From contig NZ_SNUF01000002.1 of assembly GCF_012027305.1 (NCBI RefSeq), positions 1 to 64,000 of the forward strand: a stretch of DNA of 64,000 nucleotides, written 5' to 3'. Under the pieces are notes generated by a model, which searched no databases, was not told the origin of the DNA, and saw nothing but the letters and a program-made list of their open reading frames with translations. The translations under genes and the position numbers were made by a program. This DNA is from Thermococcus sp. MAR1 (GTDB lineage Archaea; Methanobacteriota_B; Thermococci; Thermococcales; Thermococcaceae). Each line of letters starts with the position of its first letter. Positions within the stretch are counted from its first letter, which is position 1. This document shows, one piece after another, positions 50,435-59,092 of the stretch.

Positions 50435-51652
50435 TCACCTCCTCCCCGCGAGGGCAGCCAGCAGCGCCAGCAGAATCACTATACCTGGCCCGCATACTTC
50501 TCCACTAGTTGAACCGGACGTGGTGGTAGGATTTCCCGAAGGGGGCTTAGTTAGTGTCGGCCCGACGTAGGCCGTGCCGTTGGGAAGCTCGTACTCCCTC
50601 ACTACCTGGGAGGTGCATCTGATGAGTTTTGGATCCCTGCTCCTGTGGTAGGGAACCCACGAGAAGGTTCCGTTTTTGGTCTCGTACCAGCCGATATGCG
50701 AGTTGTGGCCGGCAAAGCCCCACCGGGCCACCGTGGAGATTTCCTCCACATCCCTCTCGCTCAGATTGACTATTCCTCCAAACTCCCTCATCCACTCCAG
50801 CTCGGCCTTTATTGCCTCGGAAGCGTTAACTTCAGAGGGGTCTATGGCGGGAGAAAGCCGGGTTACGGCAGTCTTAACCAGCGTAAGCGGTGAGTTGCAA
50901 GATACTCCAAAAGCACCGAGGAAGTCCTTTAGAGCTGCGTTTATCTCGCCGTCGGACTTGTTCACCCCCTCAACCCTGAGCTCAAAGTACCCCGCGCGGA
51001 TCACCTTGGATGGATCAACCCCGTGCTCCCTCAGGCACTTCTCAAAGGCCGGGTTCGGCTTCCAGGTGCAGAGGCCGTTGAGGCAGCCGCAGCTCGTCAG
51101 GGAGAGGCAGTCGTACCAGGGCCTGTAAACGCAGGGAGTGACTATCTTTGACGCCTCCTCTCTGGGAGCACAGACCTCACCGGAGCAGCCACCGGTGGCA
51201 CAATCCCCGTCTGAGGTGCATTCGCCACCCCTAACCGGTAGGAGGGCTATCTTAACCCCATCTCTCTCAAAGGTCGTGTTGTCTGAGATGCTCCATCCGT
51301 CCTCCTTGAGCCTTTCGAGGGCATCCGGAGTGACGAGGAGGGAGATGTTTAATGACCCCATCGAGACGTCCTCGGTCTTCCACTCAACGGGAATTCCAAC
51401 TTTGATGTGAAGCCCATCGGTGGTATTCCAGACCAGAACGTAGAGCCTCCTATCGTAGTGGGAGCGGAAGACGAAGGTGCCGTTTTCAACGAGAACGTTG
51501 TGTGCTATCTCAAGCAGCCAGAGCTTCTGGGAAATCCCGGGCTTGTTGAGAACGACCTCGACGGCGTAGAAATCCCCCGGTGTAACGCAGGCCCTGACGA
51601 GCGGTGTCACTGTGAACATCAGGAGGACTATGAAACCCAGAGCCCTCTTCAT
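50435..51652 (-). CDS. CGP-CTERM-anchored eight-cysteine-cluster surface protein
   Basis: 405 residues: a signal peptide ending near CVTPGDF, a beta-rich region, then a cysteine-rich cluster ([17 protein letters not shown], later [22 protein letters not shown]) that matches the eight-cysteine domain known with this sorting type. A Thr/Ser/Pro linker leads to [19 protein letters not shown], the CGP-CTERM signal of Thermococcales surface proteins. The ATG at 51652 has GGTGATTGC before it. The ligand or role is unknown. Confidence 0.85.
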   Translation of the reverse strand: MKRALGFIVLLMFTVTPLVRACVTPGDFYAVEVVLNKPGISQKLWLLEIAHNVLVENGTFVFRSHYDRRLYVLVWNTTDGLHIKVGIPVEWKTEDVSMGSLNISLLVTPDALERLKEDGWSISDNTTFERDGVKIALLPVRGGECTSDGDCATGGCSGEVCAPREEASKIVTPCVYRPWYDCLSLTSCGCLNGLCTWKPNPAFEKCLREHGVDPSKVIRAGYFELRVEGVNKSDGEINAALKDFLGAFGVSCNSPLTLVKTAVTRLSPAIDPSEVNASEAIKAELEWMREFGGIVNLSERDVEEISTVARWGFAGHNSHIGWYETKNGTFSWVPYHRSRDPKLIRCTSQVVREYELPNGTAYVGPTLTKPPSGNPTTTSGSTSGEVCGPGIVILLALLAALAGRR

Positions 51653-51723
51653 GCAATCACCGAAGGAAATACGCACCAGGGATATATACGCCTGTCCATC
51701 GCTTCAACTCCGCTCGAAGCTAA

Positions 51724-51735
51724 AACCTTTATATG
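51724..51735 (+). promoter_or_regulatory. TATA box of enolase
   Basis: AACCTTTATATG lies about 38 bp upstream of the ATG at 51768, normal for a short leader containing GAGGTGATTGAG. Confidence 0.6.
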
Positions 51736-51767
51736 CCCTGCCGGGAATATCACCCGAGGTGATTGAG

Positions 51768-53060
51768 ATGGAGAACCCCTTTGAGATAACCGGAGTCGTC
51801 GCCAGGGAGATACTCGACAGCAGGGGAAACCCGACGGTCGAGGTTGAGGTTTACACCCCGATAAGCATGGGAAGAGCGGCCGTTCCGAGTGGAGCCTCAA
51901 CAGGAACGCACGAGGCCCTGGAGCTCCGCGACGGCGGAAAGCGCTACCATGGGAAAGGCGTTAGAAGGGCCGTCGAGAACGTCAACAAGATAATTGCCCC
52001 GGAAATCATCGGAATGGACGTCACCTGGCAGAGGGACATAGACAGCCTTCTCCTTGAGCTCGACGGCACCGAGAACAAGAGCAACCTTGGCGCGAACGCG
52101 ATGCTCGGTGTCTCCCTTGCCGTTGCCAAGGCAGCGGCGAACGCTTTAGGATTGCCCCTTTACCAGTACATCGGCGGAACCAACGCCTACGTCATGCCCG
52201 TTCCGATGAGCAACGTCATCAACGGTGGAGTGCACGCCGGCAACGAGCTCGACTTCCAGGAGTTCATGATAATGCCCGTCGGTGCTGACAGCTTTAGAGA
52301 GGCCATAAGATGGGTTTCCGAGACCTACCACGTCCTTAAGGGCGTCATCGCCGATAAGTACGGCAAAGACGCCGTTAACGTTGGCGACGAGGGAGGCTTC
52401 GCCCCGCCGCTGAAGGAGCCTCACGAGCCGCTCGAACTCCTCATAAAGGCCATAGAGGAGGCTGGATACAAACCCGGTGATGAAATTGCCTTCGCCATGG
52501 ATCCCGCTTCGAGCGAATTCTTCCACCCGGACAAGGACAAGTACGTCGTCGGCGGCAAGGAGTACGACAAGGGCGAACTCCTCGAGCTCTATAAGGAGCT
52601 CGTCTCAACATACCCGATAGTCTCCATTGAGGACCCGTTCCACGAGGAGGACTGGGAAGGCTTCGCTATGATAACCAGGGAGCTCGGGGACAAGATACAG
52701 ATAGTCGGCGATGACCTCTTCGTCACCAACCCAAAGAGGATAAGGAAGGGCATCGAGCTCGGTGCCGCCAACGCTCTGCTCCTCAAGGTGAACCAGATTG
52801 GAACGCTGAGCGAGGCTATCGATGCCGCATACACGGCTTTTAGAGCAGGCTACGGCGTCGTCGTCTCCCACCGCTCCGGAGAGACTGAGGACTCAACCAT
52901 AGCCGACCTTGCAGTGGCCCTCAACGCCGGCCAGATAAAGACCGGTGCTCCAGCGAGAAGCGACAGGAACGCCAAGTACAACCAGCTCATACGCATAGAG
53001 GAGGAGCTTGAGGGAATAGCACTCTACCCCGGCAGGAAGTTCCGCAATCCCTTCCTCTGA
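51768..53060 (+). CDS. eno: enolase (phosphopyruvate hydratase)
   Basis: The 430-residue glycolytic enzyme interconverts 2-phosphoglycerate and phosphoenolpyruvate. Visible marks: [33 protein letters not shown], magnesium ligands in [16 protein letters not shown] and [10 protein letters not shown], the base in [12 protein letters not shown], and [10 protein letters not shown]. The start at 51768 has GAGGTGATTGAG before it; a longer frame upstream crosses the promoter and is rejected. Confidence 0.97.
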   Translation: MENPFEITGVVAREILDSRGNPTVEVEVYTPISMGRAAVPSGASTGTHEALELRDGGKRYHGKGVRRAVENVNKIIAPEIIGMDVTWQRDIDSLLLELDGTENKSNLGANAMLGVSLAVAKAAANALGLPLYQYIGGTNAYVMPVPMSNVINGGVHAGNELDFQEFMIMPVGADSFREAIRWVSETYHVLKGVIADKYGKDAVNVGDEGGFAPPLKEPHEPLELLIKAIEEAGYKPGDEIAFAMDPASSEFFHPDKDKYVVGGKEYDKGELLELYKELVSTYPIVSIEDPFHEEDWEGFAMITRELGDKIQIVGDDLFVTNPKRIRKGIELGAANALLLKVNQIGTLSEAIDAAYTAFRAGYGVVVSHRSGETEDSTIADLAVALNAGQIKTGAPARSDRNAKYNQLIRIEEELEGIALYPGRKFRNPFL

Positions 53061-53096
53061 TTCCTTTTCCTTAATTTTGGAATTTTGGTGGAGCCG

Positions 53097-53762
53097 ATGG
53101 AGTTTGACCTCGAGAAGCTCATAAAGCCCAGACCGCTCCTCATTCTGGCCGAGTTATTTCTTCTCCTGGCGGTTCTGGCTTCTAGGTCCTACAACGTCTC
53201 GATAGCCTTCCTCGGAGCCTCGACGGTCATCTACTATGTAGGCATGACCGAGCTCGTGGGGGAAAGGCTCGGAAGGTGGGCAGTGAAGCGCTTCACCCTG
53301 GCGTATCTCCTGAGGGCCTTTTCCTGGGTTCTCATGCTAGCATCGGCAGTCTACACCTATTCAGCCGTGATAGATAACATCTTCCCATTTGGCCCAAGGG
53401 AGTTCGTGATAACGTCGGTGGTGGCGCTCGTGGGAGCTGGGATAAACTACCTCGCGGTAGGGATAAGGAACAGCGTTCTATGGAAAATTGAGGGGCTGAA
53501 AATGAGCCTCTGGATGTCGAGGCTGAACTCGATCGTGCTGTTCCTCATGGCGGCGGTCCCGTTTCTGCCGGCGCTTGCCAACGCTGAGGGGGCGACCTGG
53601 ATCTTGGCAGTTCTAGCGGCCCCTATACTGGGTTCCTTCACGGTTCTCGCGATACTCGGGAAGCTGTTCTATCTAAGGTTCCTCCTAACCTTCGAGGAAA
53701 CAGAAACGTCCAGTCAGGGTTTTAAACGGGAGGGCGGACGAGCGAGATGGGAGGGAGACTGA
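53097..53762 (+). CDS. membrane protein, unknown
   Basis: 221 residues with six or so membrane helices (PLLILAELFLLLAVLAS, IAFLGASTVIYYVGM, LRAFSWVLMLASAVYTY, VITSVVALVGAGINYLAVG, NSIVLFLMAAVPFLPAL, WILAVLAAPILGSFTVLAILG) and a charged tail. I take the ATG at 53097, 3-4 bases after GGTGGAG. No family recognised. It follows enolase by 36 bp and may be read through. Confidence 0.65.
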   Translation: MEFDLEKLIKPRPLLILAELFLLLAVLASRSYNVSIAFLGASTVIYYVGMTELVGERLGRWAVKRFTLAYLLRAFSWVLMLASAVYTYSAVIDNIFPFGPREFVITSVVALVGAGINYLAVGIRNSVLWKIEGLKMSLWMSRLNSIVLFLMAAVPFLPALANAEGATWILAVLAAPILGSFTVLAILGKLFYLRFLLTFEETETSSQGFKREGGRARWEGD

Positions 53763-53784
53763 ATGAGGAAACGAAAAAAGTCCA

Positions 53785-53869
53785 AAAGCCCCGCTCCCTA
53801 CAACCCCCTTTCTGAGGTGAGTTAAATGAAAAAGCTCAAAATCTACATTCCAGGCATCAAATTCCCCTC
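53785..53869 (+). repeat. 5' duplicate of the radical SAM gene (copy A)
   Basis: This segment repeats the promoter-proximal sequence, ribosome site (GAGGTGAG), ATG and first codons of the gene at 54039: MKKLKIYIPGIKFPS compared with MTERKKLKIYIPGIKFPS. Most codon differences are synonymous. The frame opened here (53826) runs through the hairpin element and stops at TAA immediately before the real start at 54039. It is probably not a functional gene. Confidence 0.75.
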
Positions 53870-54009
53870 GCAGGACCGGGGGGTTTCACCCCCCACGTCC
53901 TTGCCAACCCCCTCCCCCCGAACGTGGGGCTTCGCCCCACATAAGCCGGGAAACTACGTTTCCCAAACCCTTCCTCCTCTTTTAAATACCGGAGGGGGCA
54001 AAGCCCCCT
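53870..54009. repeat. array of four 7-3-7 hairpins
   Basis: Four perfect 7-bp stems with 3-base loops: GGGGGGT/ACCCCCC (53878-53894), GTGGGGC/GCCCCAC (53924-53940), GGGAAAC/GTTTCCC (53948-53964) and AGGGGGC/GCCCCCT (53993-54009). The last stem is the same as at 101-117. The array separates two diverged copies of the start of a radical SAM gene. Confidence 0.75.
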
Positions 54010-54091
54010 ACGACCCCCTGTTCTGCGAGGTGATTTAAATGACAGAACGGAAGAAGCTAAAGATATACATCCCGGGCATCAAATTCCCCTC
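54000..54091 (+). repeat. copy B of the duplicated radical SAM 5' end
   Basis: Matches 53785-53869 across AAAGCCCC, CTAC.ACCCCCT, GAGGTGA..TTAAATG and the codons for KKLKIYIPGIKFPS, with a 9-base codon difference after ATG. This copy belongs to the intact gene. Confidence 0.75.
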
Positions 54092-54875
54092 AATCTCGCT
54101 CACGGGCAACTATTGTGCGCTGAACTGCGCCCACTGCGGGAGACACTACCTCGAGGGCATGAGAAAGCCCACCAGAAAGAATCTGGTTGACTATTGCCTC
54201 AGTCTGGAGAGGGAGGGCTACACAGGCTGCCTGCTGAGCGGTGGAATGGATTCGAGGCTCAAGGTTCCCATCGACAGGTACGCCCATGAAATCAGGGAGA
54301 TAAAGCGAAGAACGAGCCTCAAGCTCAACGCCCACGTGGGTTTCATAGACGAGAGCGATTTGGAGTGGGTCAAATATGTTGATGTGGTCTCCCTCGACTT
54401 CGTGGGCGATGACGACGTGATAAGGCGCGTTTACAGGATAGACAGAACCGTTAAAGACTACCTCAGAATCCTCGACCTGCTCACCGATGCCGGGGTAAAA
54501 GTGGCCCCCCACATAACCATAGGCCTTGACTTCGGCAGAATCGGCTGGGAGTTCAATGCCATAGACATGCTCGTCGAGTACCCCATAGACGTCCTCGTTT
54601 TAGATGTTCTCATCCCGACAAAGGGAACGGAGATGGAAAACGTTCCGAAGCCGAGCGTTGAGGAGAGCCTGAAGGTCGTGAAATACGCCAGGGAGAAGTT
54701 TGGTGGTGAGCTGAGCATAGGCTGCATGCGCCCGCTGGGCAGGTGGCGCGTTGACTTCGACAGGGGAGCGGTTTTGGCCGGAATCGACAGGCTGACGAAC
54801 CCTCCCAGAAAAGTCATCGAATGGGCAAAGAGCGTGAGGGATGTTGAGATAATCTACGAGTGCTGCGTCATGTAG
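54039..54875 (+). CDS. radical SAM protein (COG1856-like, biotin synthase related)
   Basis: 278 residues with the radical SAM motif CALNCAHC (CxxxCxxC) near residue 26, SGGMDS, HVGFIDESDLEW, GDDDVIRRVYRIDRTVKDYLRIL and GCMRPLGRWRVDFDRGAV. It resembles archaeal biotin-synthase-like proteins of unknown product. GAGGTGAT is 5 bases upstream. Its 5' end is duplicated at 53785-53869 around a hairpin array. Confidence 0.82.
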   Translation: MTERKKLKIYIPGIKFPSISLTGNYCALNCAHCGRHYLEGMRKPTRKNLVDYCLSLEREGYTGCLLSGGMDSRLKVPIDRYAHEIREIKRRTSLKLNAHVGFIDESDLEWVKYVDVVSLDFVGDDDVIRRVYRIDRTVKDYLRILDLLTDAGVKVAPHITIGLDFGRIGWEFNAIDMLVEYPIDVLVLDVLIPTKGTEMENVPKPSVEESLKVVKYAREKFGGELSIGCMRPLGRWRVDFDRGAVLAGIDRLTNPPRKVIEWAKSVRDVEIIYECCVM

Positions 54876-54885
54876 GAGGCACGAT

Positions 54886-54950
54886 AGTGGGCTCAGGAAA
54901 CCTCGCATCATCATAAAATCAGAAAGGAGAACGCCAATCATCGCCCTAGC
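54886..54950 (-). ncRNA. probable C/D box guide sRNA
   Basis: On the minus strand: terminal stem GGGC/GCCC (54943-54946 with 54889-54892), a C-like box ATGATTG (about 54936-54942), a guide, D' box CTGA, a 4-base spacer, C' box ATGATGA, an 11-base guide and D box CTGA (54893-54896). The C box departs from RTGATGA at its last two bases. It starts within a few bases of the stop of the Lrp-type gene (54950), so it may be cut from that mRNA. Targets not identified. Confidence 0.6.
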
Positions 54951-55402
54951 TAAAGCTCCTCCTTGACGGTCACGAATGACACCATCGTAACCGTCTGTCC
55001 AACGCCCTTTATCTCTCTGAGCCGGTCCACGACTATCTTTCCGACCTCCTCGGAGCTTGGAGCGCGGACCTTTATGAGGAGGTCCCACTCACCGGCTATT
55101 ATGTGGACTTCGTAAACTCCCTCAAGGGCCGCTATCCTCTCAGCCACTTCCCTCTGGCTTAAGCCGGAATCCGGCTCGTATCGGGCAAGTATGAACGCGG
55201 TGGTTCCAAGATTGAGCTTCTTATAGTTTGGTTTCACGGTAAACTTCTCTATCACGCCCTCCTCCACCAGCTTTTTAATGCGGTAGTGGACGGTTGTCCT
55301 TGGAATGCCCAGCTTTTTGCTCAGACTCGCTATGTTCTCCCTGGCGTTCTCTTTGAGCTCCCTCAACAACCTCAAATCTGTGCCATCCAATGAAGCTACC
55401 AT
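54950..55402 (-). CDS. Lrp/AsnC family transcriptional regulator
   Basis: 150 residues: helix-turn-helix LDGTDLRLLRELKENARENIASLSKKLGIPRTTVHYRIKKLVEEGVI, then the effector domain GTTAFILARYEPDSGLSQREVAERIAALEGVYEVHIIAGEWDLLIKVRA. It probably controls amino-acid metabolism. The ATG at 55402 follows AAGGGGGTTGCG; the frame extends to 55420. TATA-like AGTTATAATTG (about 55425-55435) overlaps the divergent region. Confidence 0.9.
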   Translation of the reverse strand: MVASLDGTDLRLLRELKENARENIASLSKKLGIPRTTVHYRIKKLVEEGVIEKFTVKPNYKKLNLGTTAFILARYEPDSGLSQREVAERIAALEGVYEVHIIAGEWDLLIKVRAPSSEEVGKIVVDRLREIKGVGQTVTMVSFVTVKEEL

Positions 55403-55457
55403 CGCAACCCCCTTCGTCATTCATTCAATTATAACTGTTAACTTTGGAACGATGGCC

Positions 55458-56012
55458 TTATTTAAGGTTTTCCTTTAGCCACTCAGCGAAAGCCTTAAGG
55501 GCGCGTCCCCTGTGTGAGATGAGGTTCTTCTCATCCGTTGTCATTTCGGCAAAAGTTCTCTCAAATCCCAGAGGTTTGAATATCGGATCGAAGCCGAAGC
55601 CGCCACTTCCCCTCGGGGAGAGCGTTATCTCGCCATCAACCCTGCCAGTGAAGAGGTGGGCCTCGCCGTCCCAGTAAGCTATTACGCTCATGAAGTGGGC
55701 CTCTCTGTCCTCAACACCCTCCATCAGCTTGAGTATTCCGTCTATTCCCAGAGTTCTGTAGACGTAGGCAGAGTAGACACCGGGGAAGCCGTCAAAGGCC
55801 TCTATGAATAGACCTGAGTCGTCGAGGAAGAAGGGCCCCTCAATCTTTCTCCTCAACCATTCAACGCCGAAGAGTGCAACCTCCTCAAGCGTATCCGCCT
55901 GTATCTCGGGGTACTCCATCCTGAACTGATAAACCTCAACACCGAGGGGTTCGAAGTACCTCCTCGCCTCCTGAACCTTTCCGGGGTTAGAAGTGATAAA
56001 AGCCAGCCTCAT
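55458..56012 (-). CDS. XTP/dITP diphosphatase (RdgB/HAM1)
   Basis: The 184-residue enzyme removes non-canonical purine triphosphates. It has the N-terminal [73 protein letters not shown] and [15 protein letters not shown]. The start is preceded by GGTGATTCC. Confidence 0.93.
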   Translation of the reverse strand: MRLAFITSNPGKVQEARRYFEPLGVEVYQFRMEYPEIQADTLEEVALFGVEWLRRKIEGPFFLDDSGLFIEAFDGFPGVYSAYVYRTLGIDGILKLMEGVEDREAHFMSVIAYWDGEAHLFTGRVDGEITLSPRGSGGFGFDPIFKPLGFERTFAEMTTDEKNLISHRGRALKAFAEWLKENLK

Positions 56013-56053
56013 GGAATCACCGAGGGGAAGTAGAACGGAGAAATAAAAAGGTT

Positions 56054-56542
56054 TCAGTCTATCCTATAGCCTATCCTCTCGACGAGCTCCCTGCGCTCCC
56101 TCTTGAGCTCCTCATCTTCGATCCTGTTGGCGGCCTTCCCATCAACGACTCCGAGGACGCTCCTGCCAAGCTCGGTTTCAGCTATTATCACCTGGAAGGG
56201 GTTCTCGCTGGCGCCGTAGACCATGGCCACGGCTGGATGGTTCTTGACGGCGTTGAGAACGTTTATCGGAAAGGCGTTCTTCATAAGTATCACGAAGACG
56301 TGGCCGGCACCAATCTTAAGGGCGTTCTTGGCTGCCAGCTTCTCAAGCTCCTCGTCGTTGCCCGTGAAGCGTGTCAGTTGTGGTTTGGCCTCGTTCATTG
56401 CCACGCCGAACTTTATGCCCGGAACCGTCGTCAGAAGTGTCTTGGCGAGGTCGTCAACCGTGAAGATAGAGAAGTTTCCCTGGCCTATTATCACCTCGAC
56501 GCCCTCGGGCTTCTCGATATCCACAACATCTATCTTTACCAT
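56054..56542 (-). CDS. adenosine-specific kinase family protein (PF04008-like)
   Basis: 162 residues: [103 protein letters not shown]. This matches the small archaeal family whose Pyrobaculum member was described as an adenosine-specific kinase. The ATG at 56542 follows GGTGGTGGAC; an upstream GTG at 56551 is possible. Confidence 0.88.
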   Translation of the reverse strand: MVKIDVVDIEKPEGVEVIIGQGNFSIFTVDDLAKTLLTTVPGIKFGVAMNEAKPQLTRFTGNDEELEKLAAKNALKIGAGHVFVILMKNAFPINVLNAVKNHPAVAMVYGASENPFQVIIAETELGRSVLGVVDGKAANRIEDEELKRERRELVERIGYRID

Positions 56543-56612
56543 GTCCACCACCGGAAGGGTTTAATATCTAATGATGATATAACCTTTTCGTGCGGCGCTA
56601 TGGTGAGGTGAA

Positions 56613-57530
56613 ATGGGCGAACCGATTATGGAGGAGCTCGAATTCCTCGTTGAAATCCTTGAGAAACATCCCCTCGACAGCCTCAGAAAAATTGCCGAGG
56701 AGGAGGGCATAGACTACTACAGGCTTAAGAGACTGTATGACAAGTACTACGGAAAATATCTCACAGTCAGTGCTATATACAACATTCGAGCAATAGGACT
56801 CAGAAGTTATTTGGCGTTTTTAAGCGTTCCTTCGGATAGGATACTCGAAACAGGCTACAAGATAACGCAAAATCCCTTCGTGGCATTTGTTAATCCTGCC
56901 TTTGGGTTCAAGAACGGACTGTCGGCGATACTTCAAATCCCGGACGACCAAAAGGACAGGATAGACGAGATGCTGTCAAAATACTCCGACGACTACGAGT
57001 ACTACGAGGTCAGAGCATACCCATACAAAGGAGACGACAATTTTGGAGAATGGAACCTAAGCCATGACTATGCCGTGCTCATGGACATACTGAAGGCAGA
57101 TGCTAGAACACCCGTCACCAAAATAGCCAGAAAGCTCGGAAAGAGTCGCCCCACTGTGAAATTTATGATAAACCGACTGGAGAGTACGGGAATTCTACTC
57201 GGATTCGAGCCAATTGTGGAGAACAACATACACGATAGAAGCGTCCTGGGAATAACCACTACACTAGACGAAACAGTTTTGGAAAGGTTCAAGGAGTACG
57301 AGATCAGCGTTGGTGTACTTCCCGGGAAAGGATACGTTCTAGAATGGTTTTTCTCATCGAAGGAAGACCTCGGGACGAAGATACTGGAGTTCAGCAACTA
57401 CGTGGACAGAATCTTGATTAGCTATTTCGACCCAACGTTTAAAGAGCTCAACGACAGAAACGGAACAACAAAATATTCAAGAATGGTAAAAGAGAACGGA
57501 AGCGGTTACCGCTCCATATTAGAATTTTAA
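56613..57530 (+). CDS. winged-helix transcriptional regulator, two-part Lrp-like
   Basis: 305 residues. An N-terminal helical DNA-binding-like part (PLDSLRKIAEEEGIDYYRLKRLYDKYYG) is followed by a ligand-domain-like part, then a second helix-turn-helix (AVLMDILKADARTPVTKIARKLGKSRPTVKFMINRLESTGI) and another sensory part. This doubled layout is seen in some Thermococcales Lrp-related regulators. GGTGAGGTGAA precedes the ATG. It converges with, and overlaps by 4 bp, the SPASM gene, which it might regulate. Confidence 0.78.
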   Translation: MGEPIMEELEFLVEILEKHPLDSLRKIAEEEGIDYYRLKRLYDKYYGKYLTVSAIYNIRAIGLRSYLAFLSVPSDRILETGYKITQNPFVAFVNPAFGFKNGLSAILQIPDDQKDRIDEMLSKYSDDYEYYEVRAYPYKGDDNFGEWNLSHDYAVLMDILKADARTPVTKIARKLGKSRPTVKFMINRLESTGILLGFEPIVENNIHDRSVLGITTTLDETVLERFKEYEISVGVLPGKGYVLEWFFSSKEDLGTKILEFSNYVDRILISYFDPTFKELNDRNGTTKYSRMVKENGSGYRSILEF

Positions 57531-58459
57531 AGGAATATCTGGCAGTATTCAAGTCCGTCTATCTCGCCGGTAGCCTGATACTCCAGTGCCCTGCAGTCGT
57601 GGCATATGTACTTGAATGGACAGCTCCTACAGGCATCGATATCGTCCTTCGTCATTTTCCAGAAGGCTTTGAGCCTCTTCTTCCTGAGCACCTTTTTGAT
57701 TCCCAGTTCTCTCATGTCCCCAACAACGTAGTTCCTGAGGAGCGGGCATGGAAGGGCGTAGCCCTCAGCGGTTATCGCCATGGTGCCCGCGAGGCAGTCG
57801 TGGTACCTCTCGGTGGTCGGGTTGAGTATCCGCTTGACCTCGATGACGTTGAAGTCCAGCCTTCTCGCCGAGCCCGGGAAGAGTACGTCAACGTAGACTT
57901 CTCCGGGGAAGGTGGTCTTGAGGCCCCTAAGCTCATCCAAGCTTGAGCCCTGCACCATCACCAGCGCCCCGTGGAGCCAGCTGTGGGCCTCAAGCCGGTG
58001 GAGGTTCTCGGGCGAGTACTCGAACTCGGCTATGAAACGAACATCCTCAATGGGTTCGATTGAATCCACATCCTCAAGCCTAACGACAGCGTAAACCTCA
58101 GGAAGGCCTATTTCAGCTGCGTACGAGGCAACGCTGGTCAAGTATTCAACTCTGTCGTAATTTGTGAGCCACAGCTCTTTTCCACCGATCTCCTTGAACT
58201 CCCTTATCAGCTCCTTAACTCGCTCTGGACTCAGGGGCTCACGACGGAGTAGGAAAGAGTTGTTTCCTATGCAGCCTATGGAACGGGGTATCCCCCCCAC
58301 TTCAGAGAATCTCCCCCTGCCGGCACCAAGTTGAACGATGAGGCGCTCAAGCTTTCCGCTGTGAGCCTTGTGACTCCAGGGAGGCTTACCAATGGAAACT
58401 ATGTTGAGGGCGGTTCCCACATCAACGGCATGAGACGCATCGTAAACTACCTTCTCCAT
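57527..58459 (-). CDS. SPASM-domain radical-SAM-like protein without a CxxxCxxC motif
   Basis: 310 residues. The C-terminus is a SPASM-type iron-sulfur domain: CLAGTMAITAEGYALPCPLL, then DACRSCPFKYICHDCR and GLEYC. The N-terminal part folds like a partial TIM barrel (LSPERVKELIREFKEIGGKELWLTNYDRVEYLTSVASYAAEIGLPEVYAVVRL), but where the radical SAM cluster motif should be there is only GGIPRSIGCIGNNSFLL with one cysteine. It may be a degenerate or non-SAM redox protein. TATA and a 31-bp palindrome lie upstream. Confidence 0.75.
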   Translation of the reverse strand: MEKVVYDASHAVDVGTALNIVSIGKPPWSHKAHSGKLERLIVQLGAGRGRFSEVGGIPRSIGCIGNNSFLLRREPLSPERVKELIREFKEIGGKELWLTNYDRVEYLTSVASYAAEIGLPEVYAVVRLEDVDSIEPIEDVRFIAEFEYSPENLHRLEAHSWLHGALVMVQGSSLDELRGLKTTFPGEVYVDVLFPGSARRLDFNVIEVKRILNPTTERYHDCLAGTMAITAEGYALPCPLLRNYVVGDMRELGIKKVLRKKRLKAFWKMTKDDIDACRSCPFKYICHDCRALEYQATGEIDGLEYCQIFL

Positions 58460-58491
58460 TAGCCCTCACCATAGGAAGAAACGCAGGGGTT

Positions 58492-58502
58492 GTATATATA
58501 CT
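58492..58502 (-). promoter_or_regulatory. TATA box of the SPASM gene
   Basis: GTATATATAC on the minus strand, centred 38 bp upstream of the ATG at 58459. Confidence 0.6.
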
Positions 58503-58515
58503 TTTTCTATTCCGA

Positions 58516-58546
58516 TTTTGCACACTACTTTAAGTAGTTTGCAAAA
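58516..58546. promoter_or_regulatory. 31-bp palindromic operator
   Basis: TTTTGCACACTACTT and AAGTAGTTTGCAAAA are inverted repeats with one mismatch in 15 positions around a central T. The site lies just upstream of the BRE/TATA of the SPASM gene, where an activator, or a repressor touching the BRE, would bind. I do not see a second copy in the window. Confidence 0.7.
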
Positions 58547-58565
58547 AATGGAAAATCCATGAGGC

Positions 58566-58994
58566 TTATTTCTCGGGCACCACCCTGTCTCCCTCTATCC
58601 AGAACGTTCCTTCCTCGGTGACTTCACGCTTCCAGACGGGGACGCGACGCTTGACTTCATCTATGGCCCAGATACAGGCCTCAAAGGCCTCCTTTCTATG
58701 CTTCCCGCTCGCTATTATCAGTATCGTGTCCTCCCCCACATCAAGCTCACCGTAGCGGTGCCATATCAGCATGTCCAAGATGGGGAACTTCTCAAGGGCC
58801 TCCCTTCGAATCCTCTCCATCTCTTCTTCTGCCATCTCCTCGTAGGCCTCGTATACAAGCCTCCTCACCCGCCTTCCGCGACTTTCGTTCCTCACCCTTC
58901 CCAAGAAGAAGACGTAGCCGCCTGCCTCAGGGACGGCGATGTATCCAAGCGCCTCGTTCAGGTCAAAAGCATCCTTGGTCATCCTAACCTTCAT
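58566..58994 (-). CDS. moaE: molybdopterin synthase catalytic subunit MoaE
   Basis: The 142-residue large subunit of molybdopterin synthase takes sulfur from MoaD to build the dithiolene of the tungsto-/molybdopterin cofactor used in Thermococcales oxidoreductases. Marks: GGYVFFLGRVRNESRGRRVRRLVYEAYEEMAEEEM, IWHRYGELDVGEDTILIIASGKHRKEAFEA and the catalytic lysine region VPVWKREVT. I chose the ATG at 58994 (TTAGGGGG at proper distance). Confidence 0.93.
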   Translation of the reverse strand: MKVRMTKDAFDLNEALGYIAVPEAGGYVFFLGRVRNESRGRRVRRLVYEAYEEMAEEEMERIRREALEKFPILDMLIWHRYGELDVGEDTILIIASGKHRKEAFEACIWAIDEVKRRVPVWKREVTEEGTFWIEGDRVVPEK

Positions 58995-59092
58995 CCTCAT
59001 CCCCCTAAAGACTACGCACAACCAAATTAAAAGCTGCCGGGTTAACGAAAAGGTTTAAGTGAACTCGATTCCAAGAACCCTGGGTGGTTGAA

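Noticed and set aside
53826-54038. 70-codon frame as a separate gene
   Set aside because: Only the first 15 codons resemble a protein; the rest is a reading of the hairpin array. I treat it as a partial duplicate.
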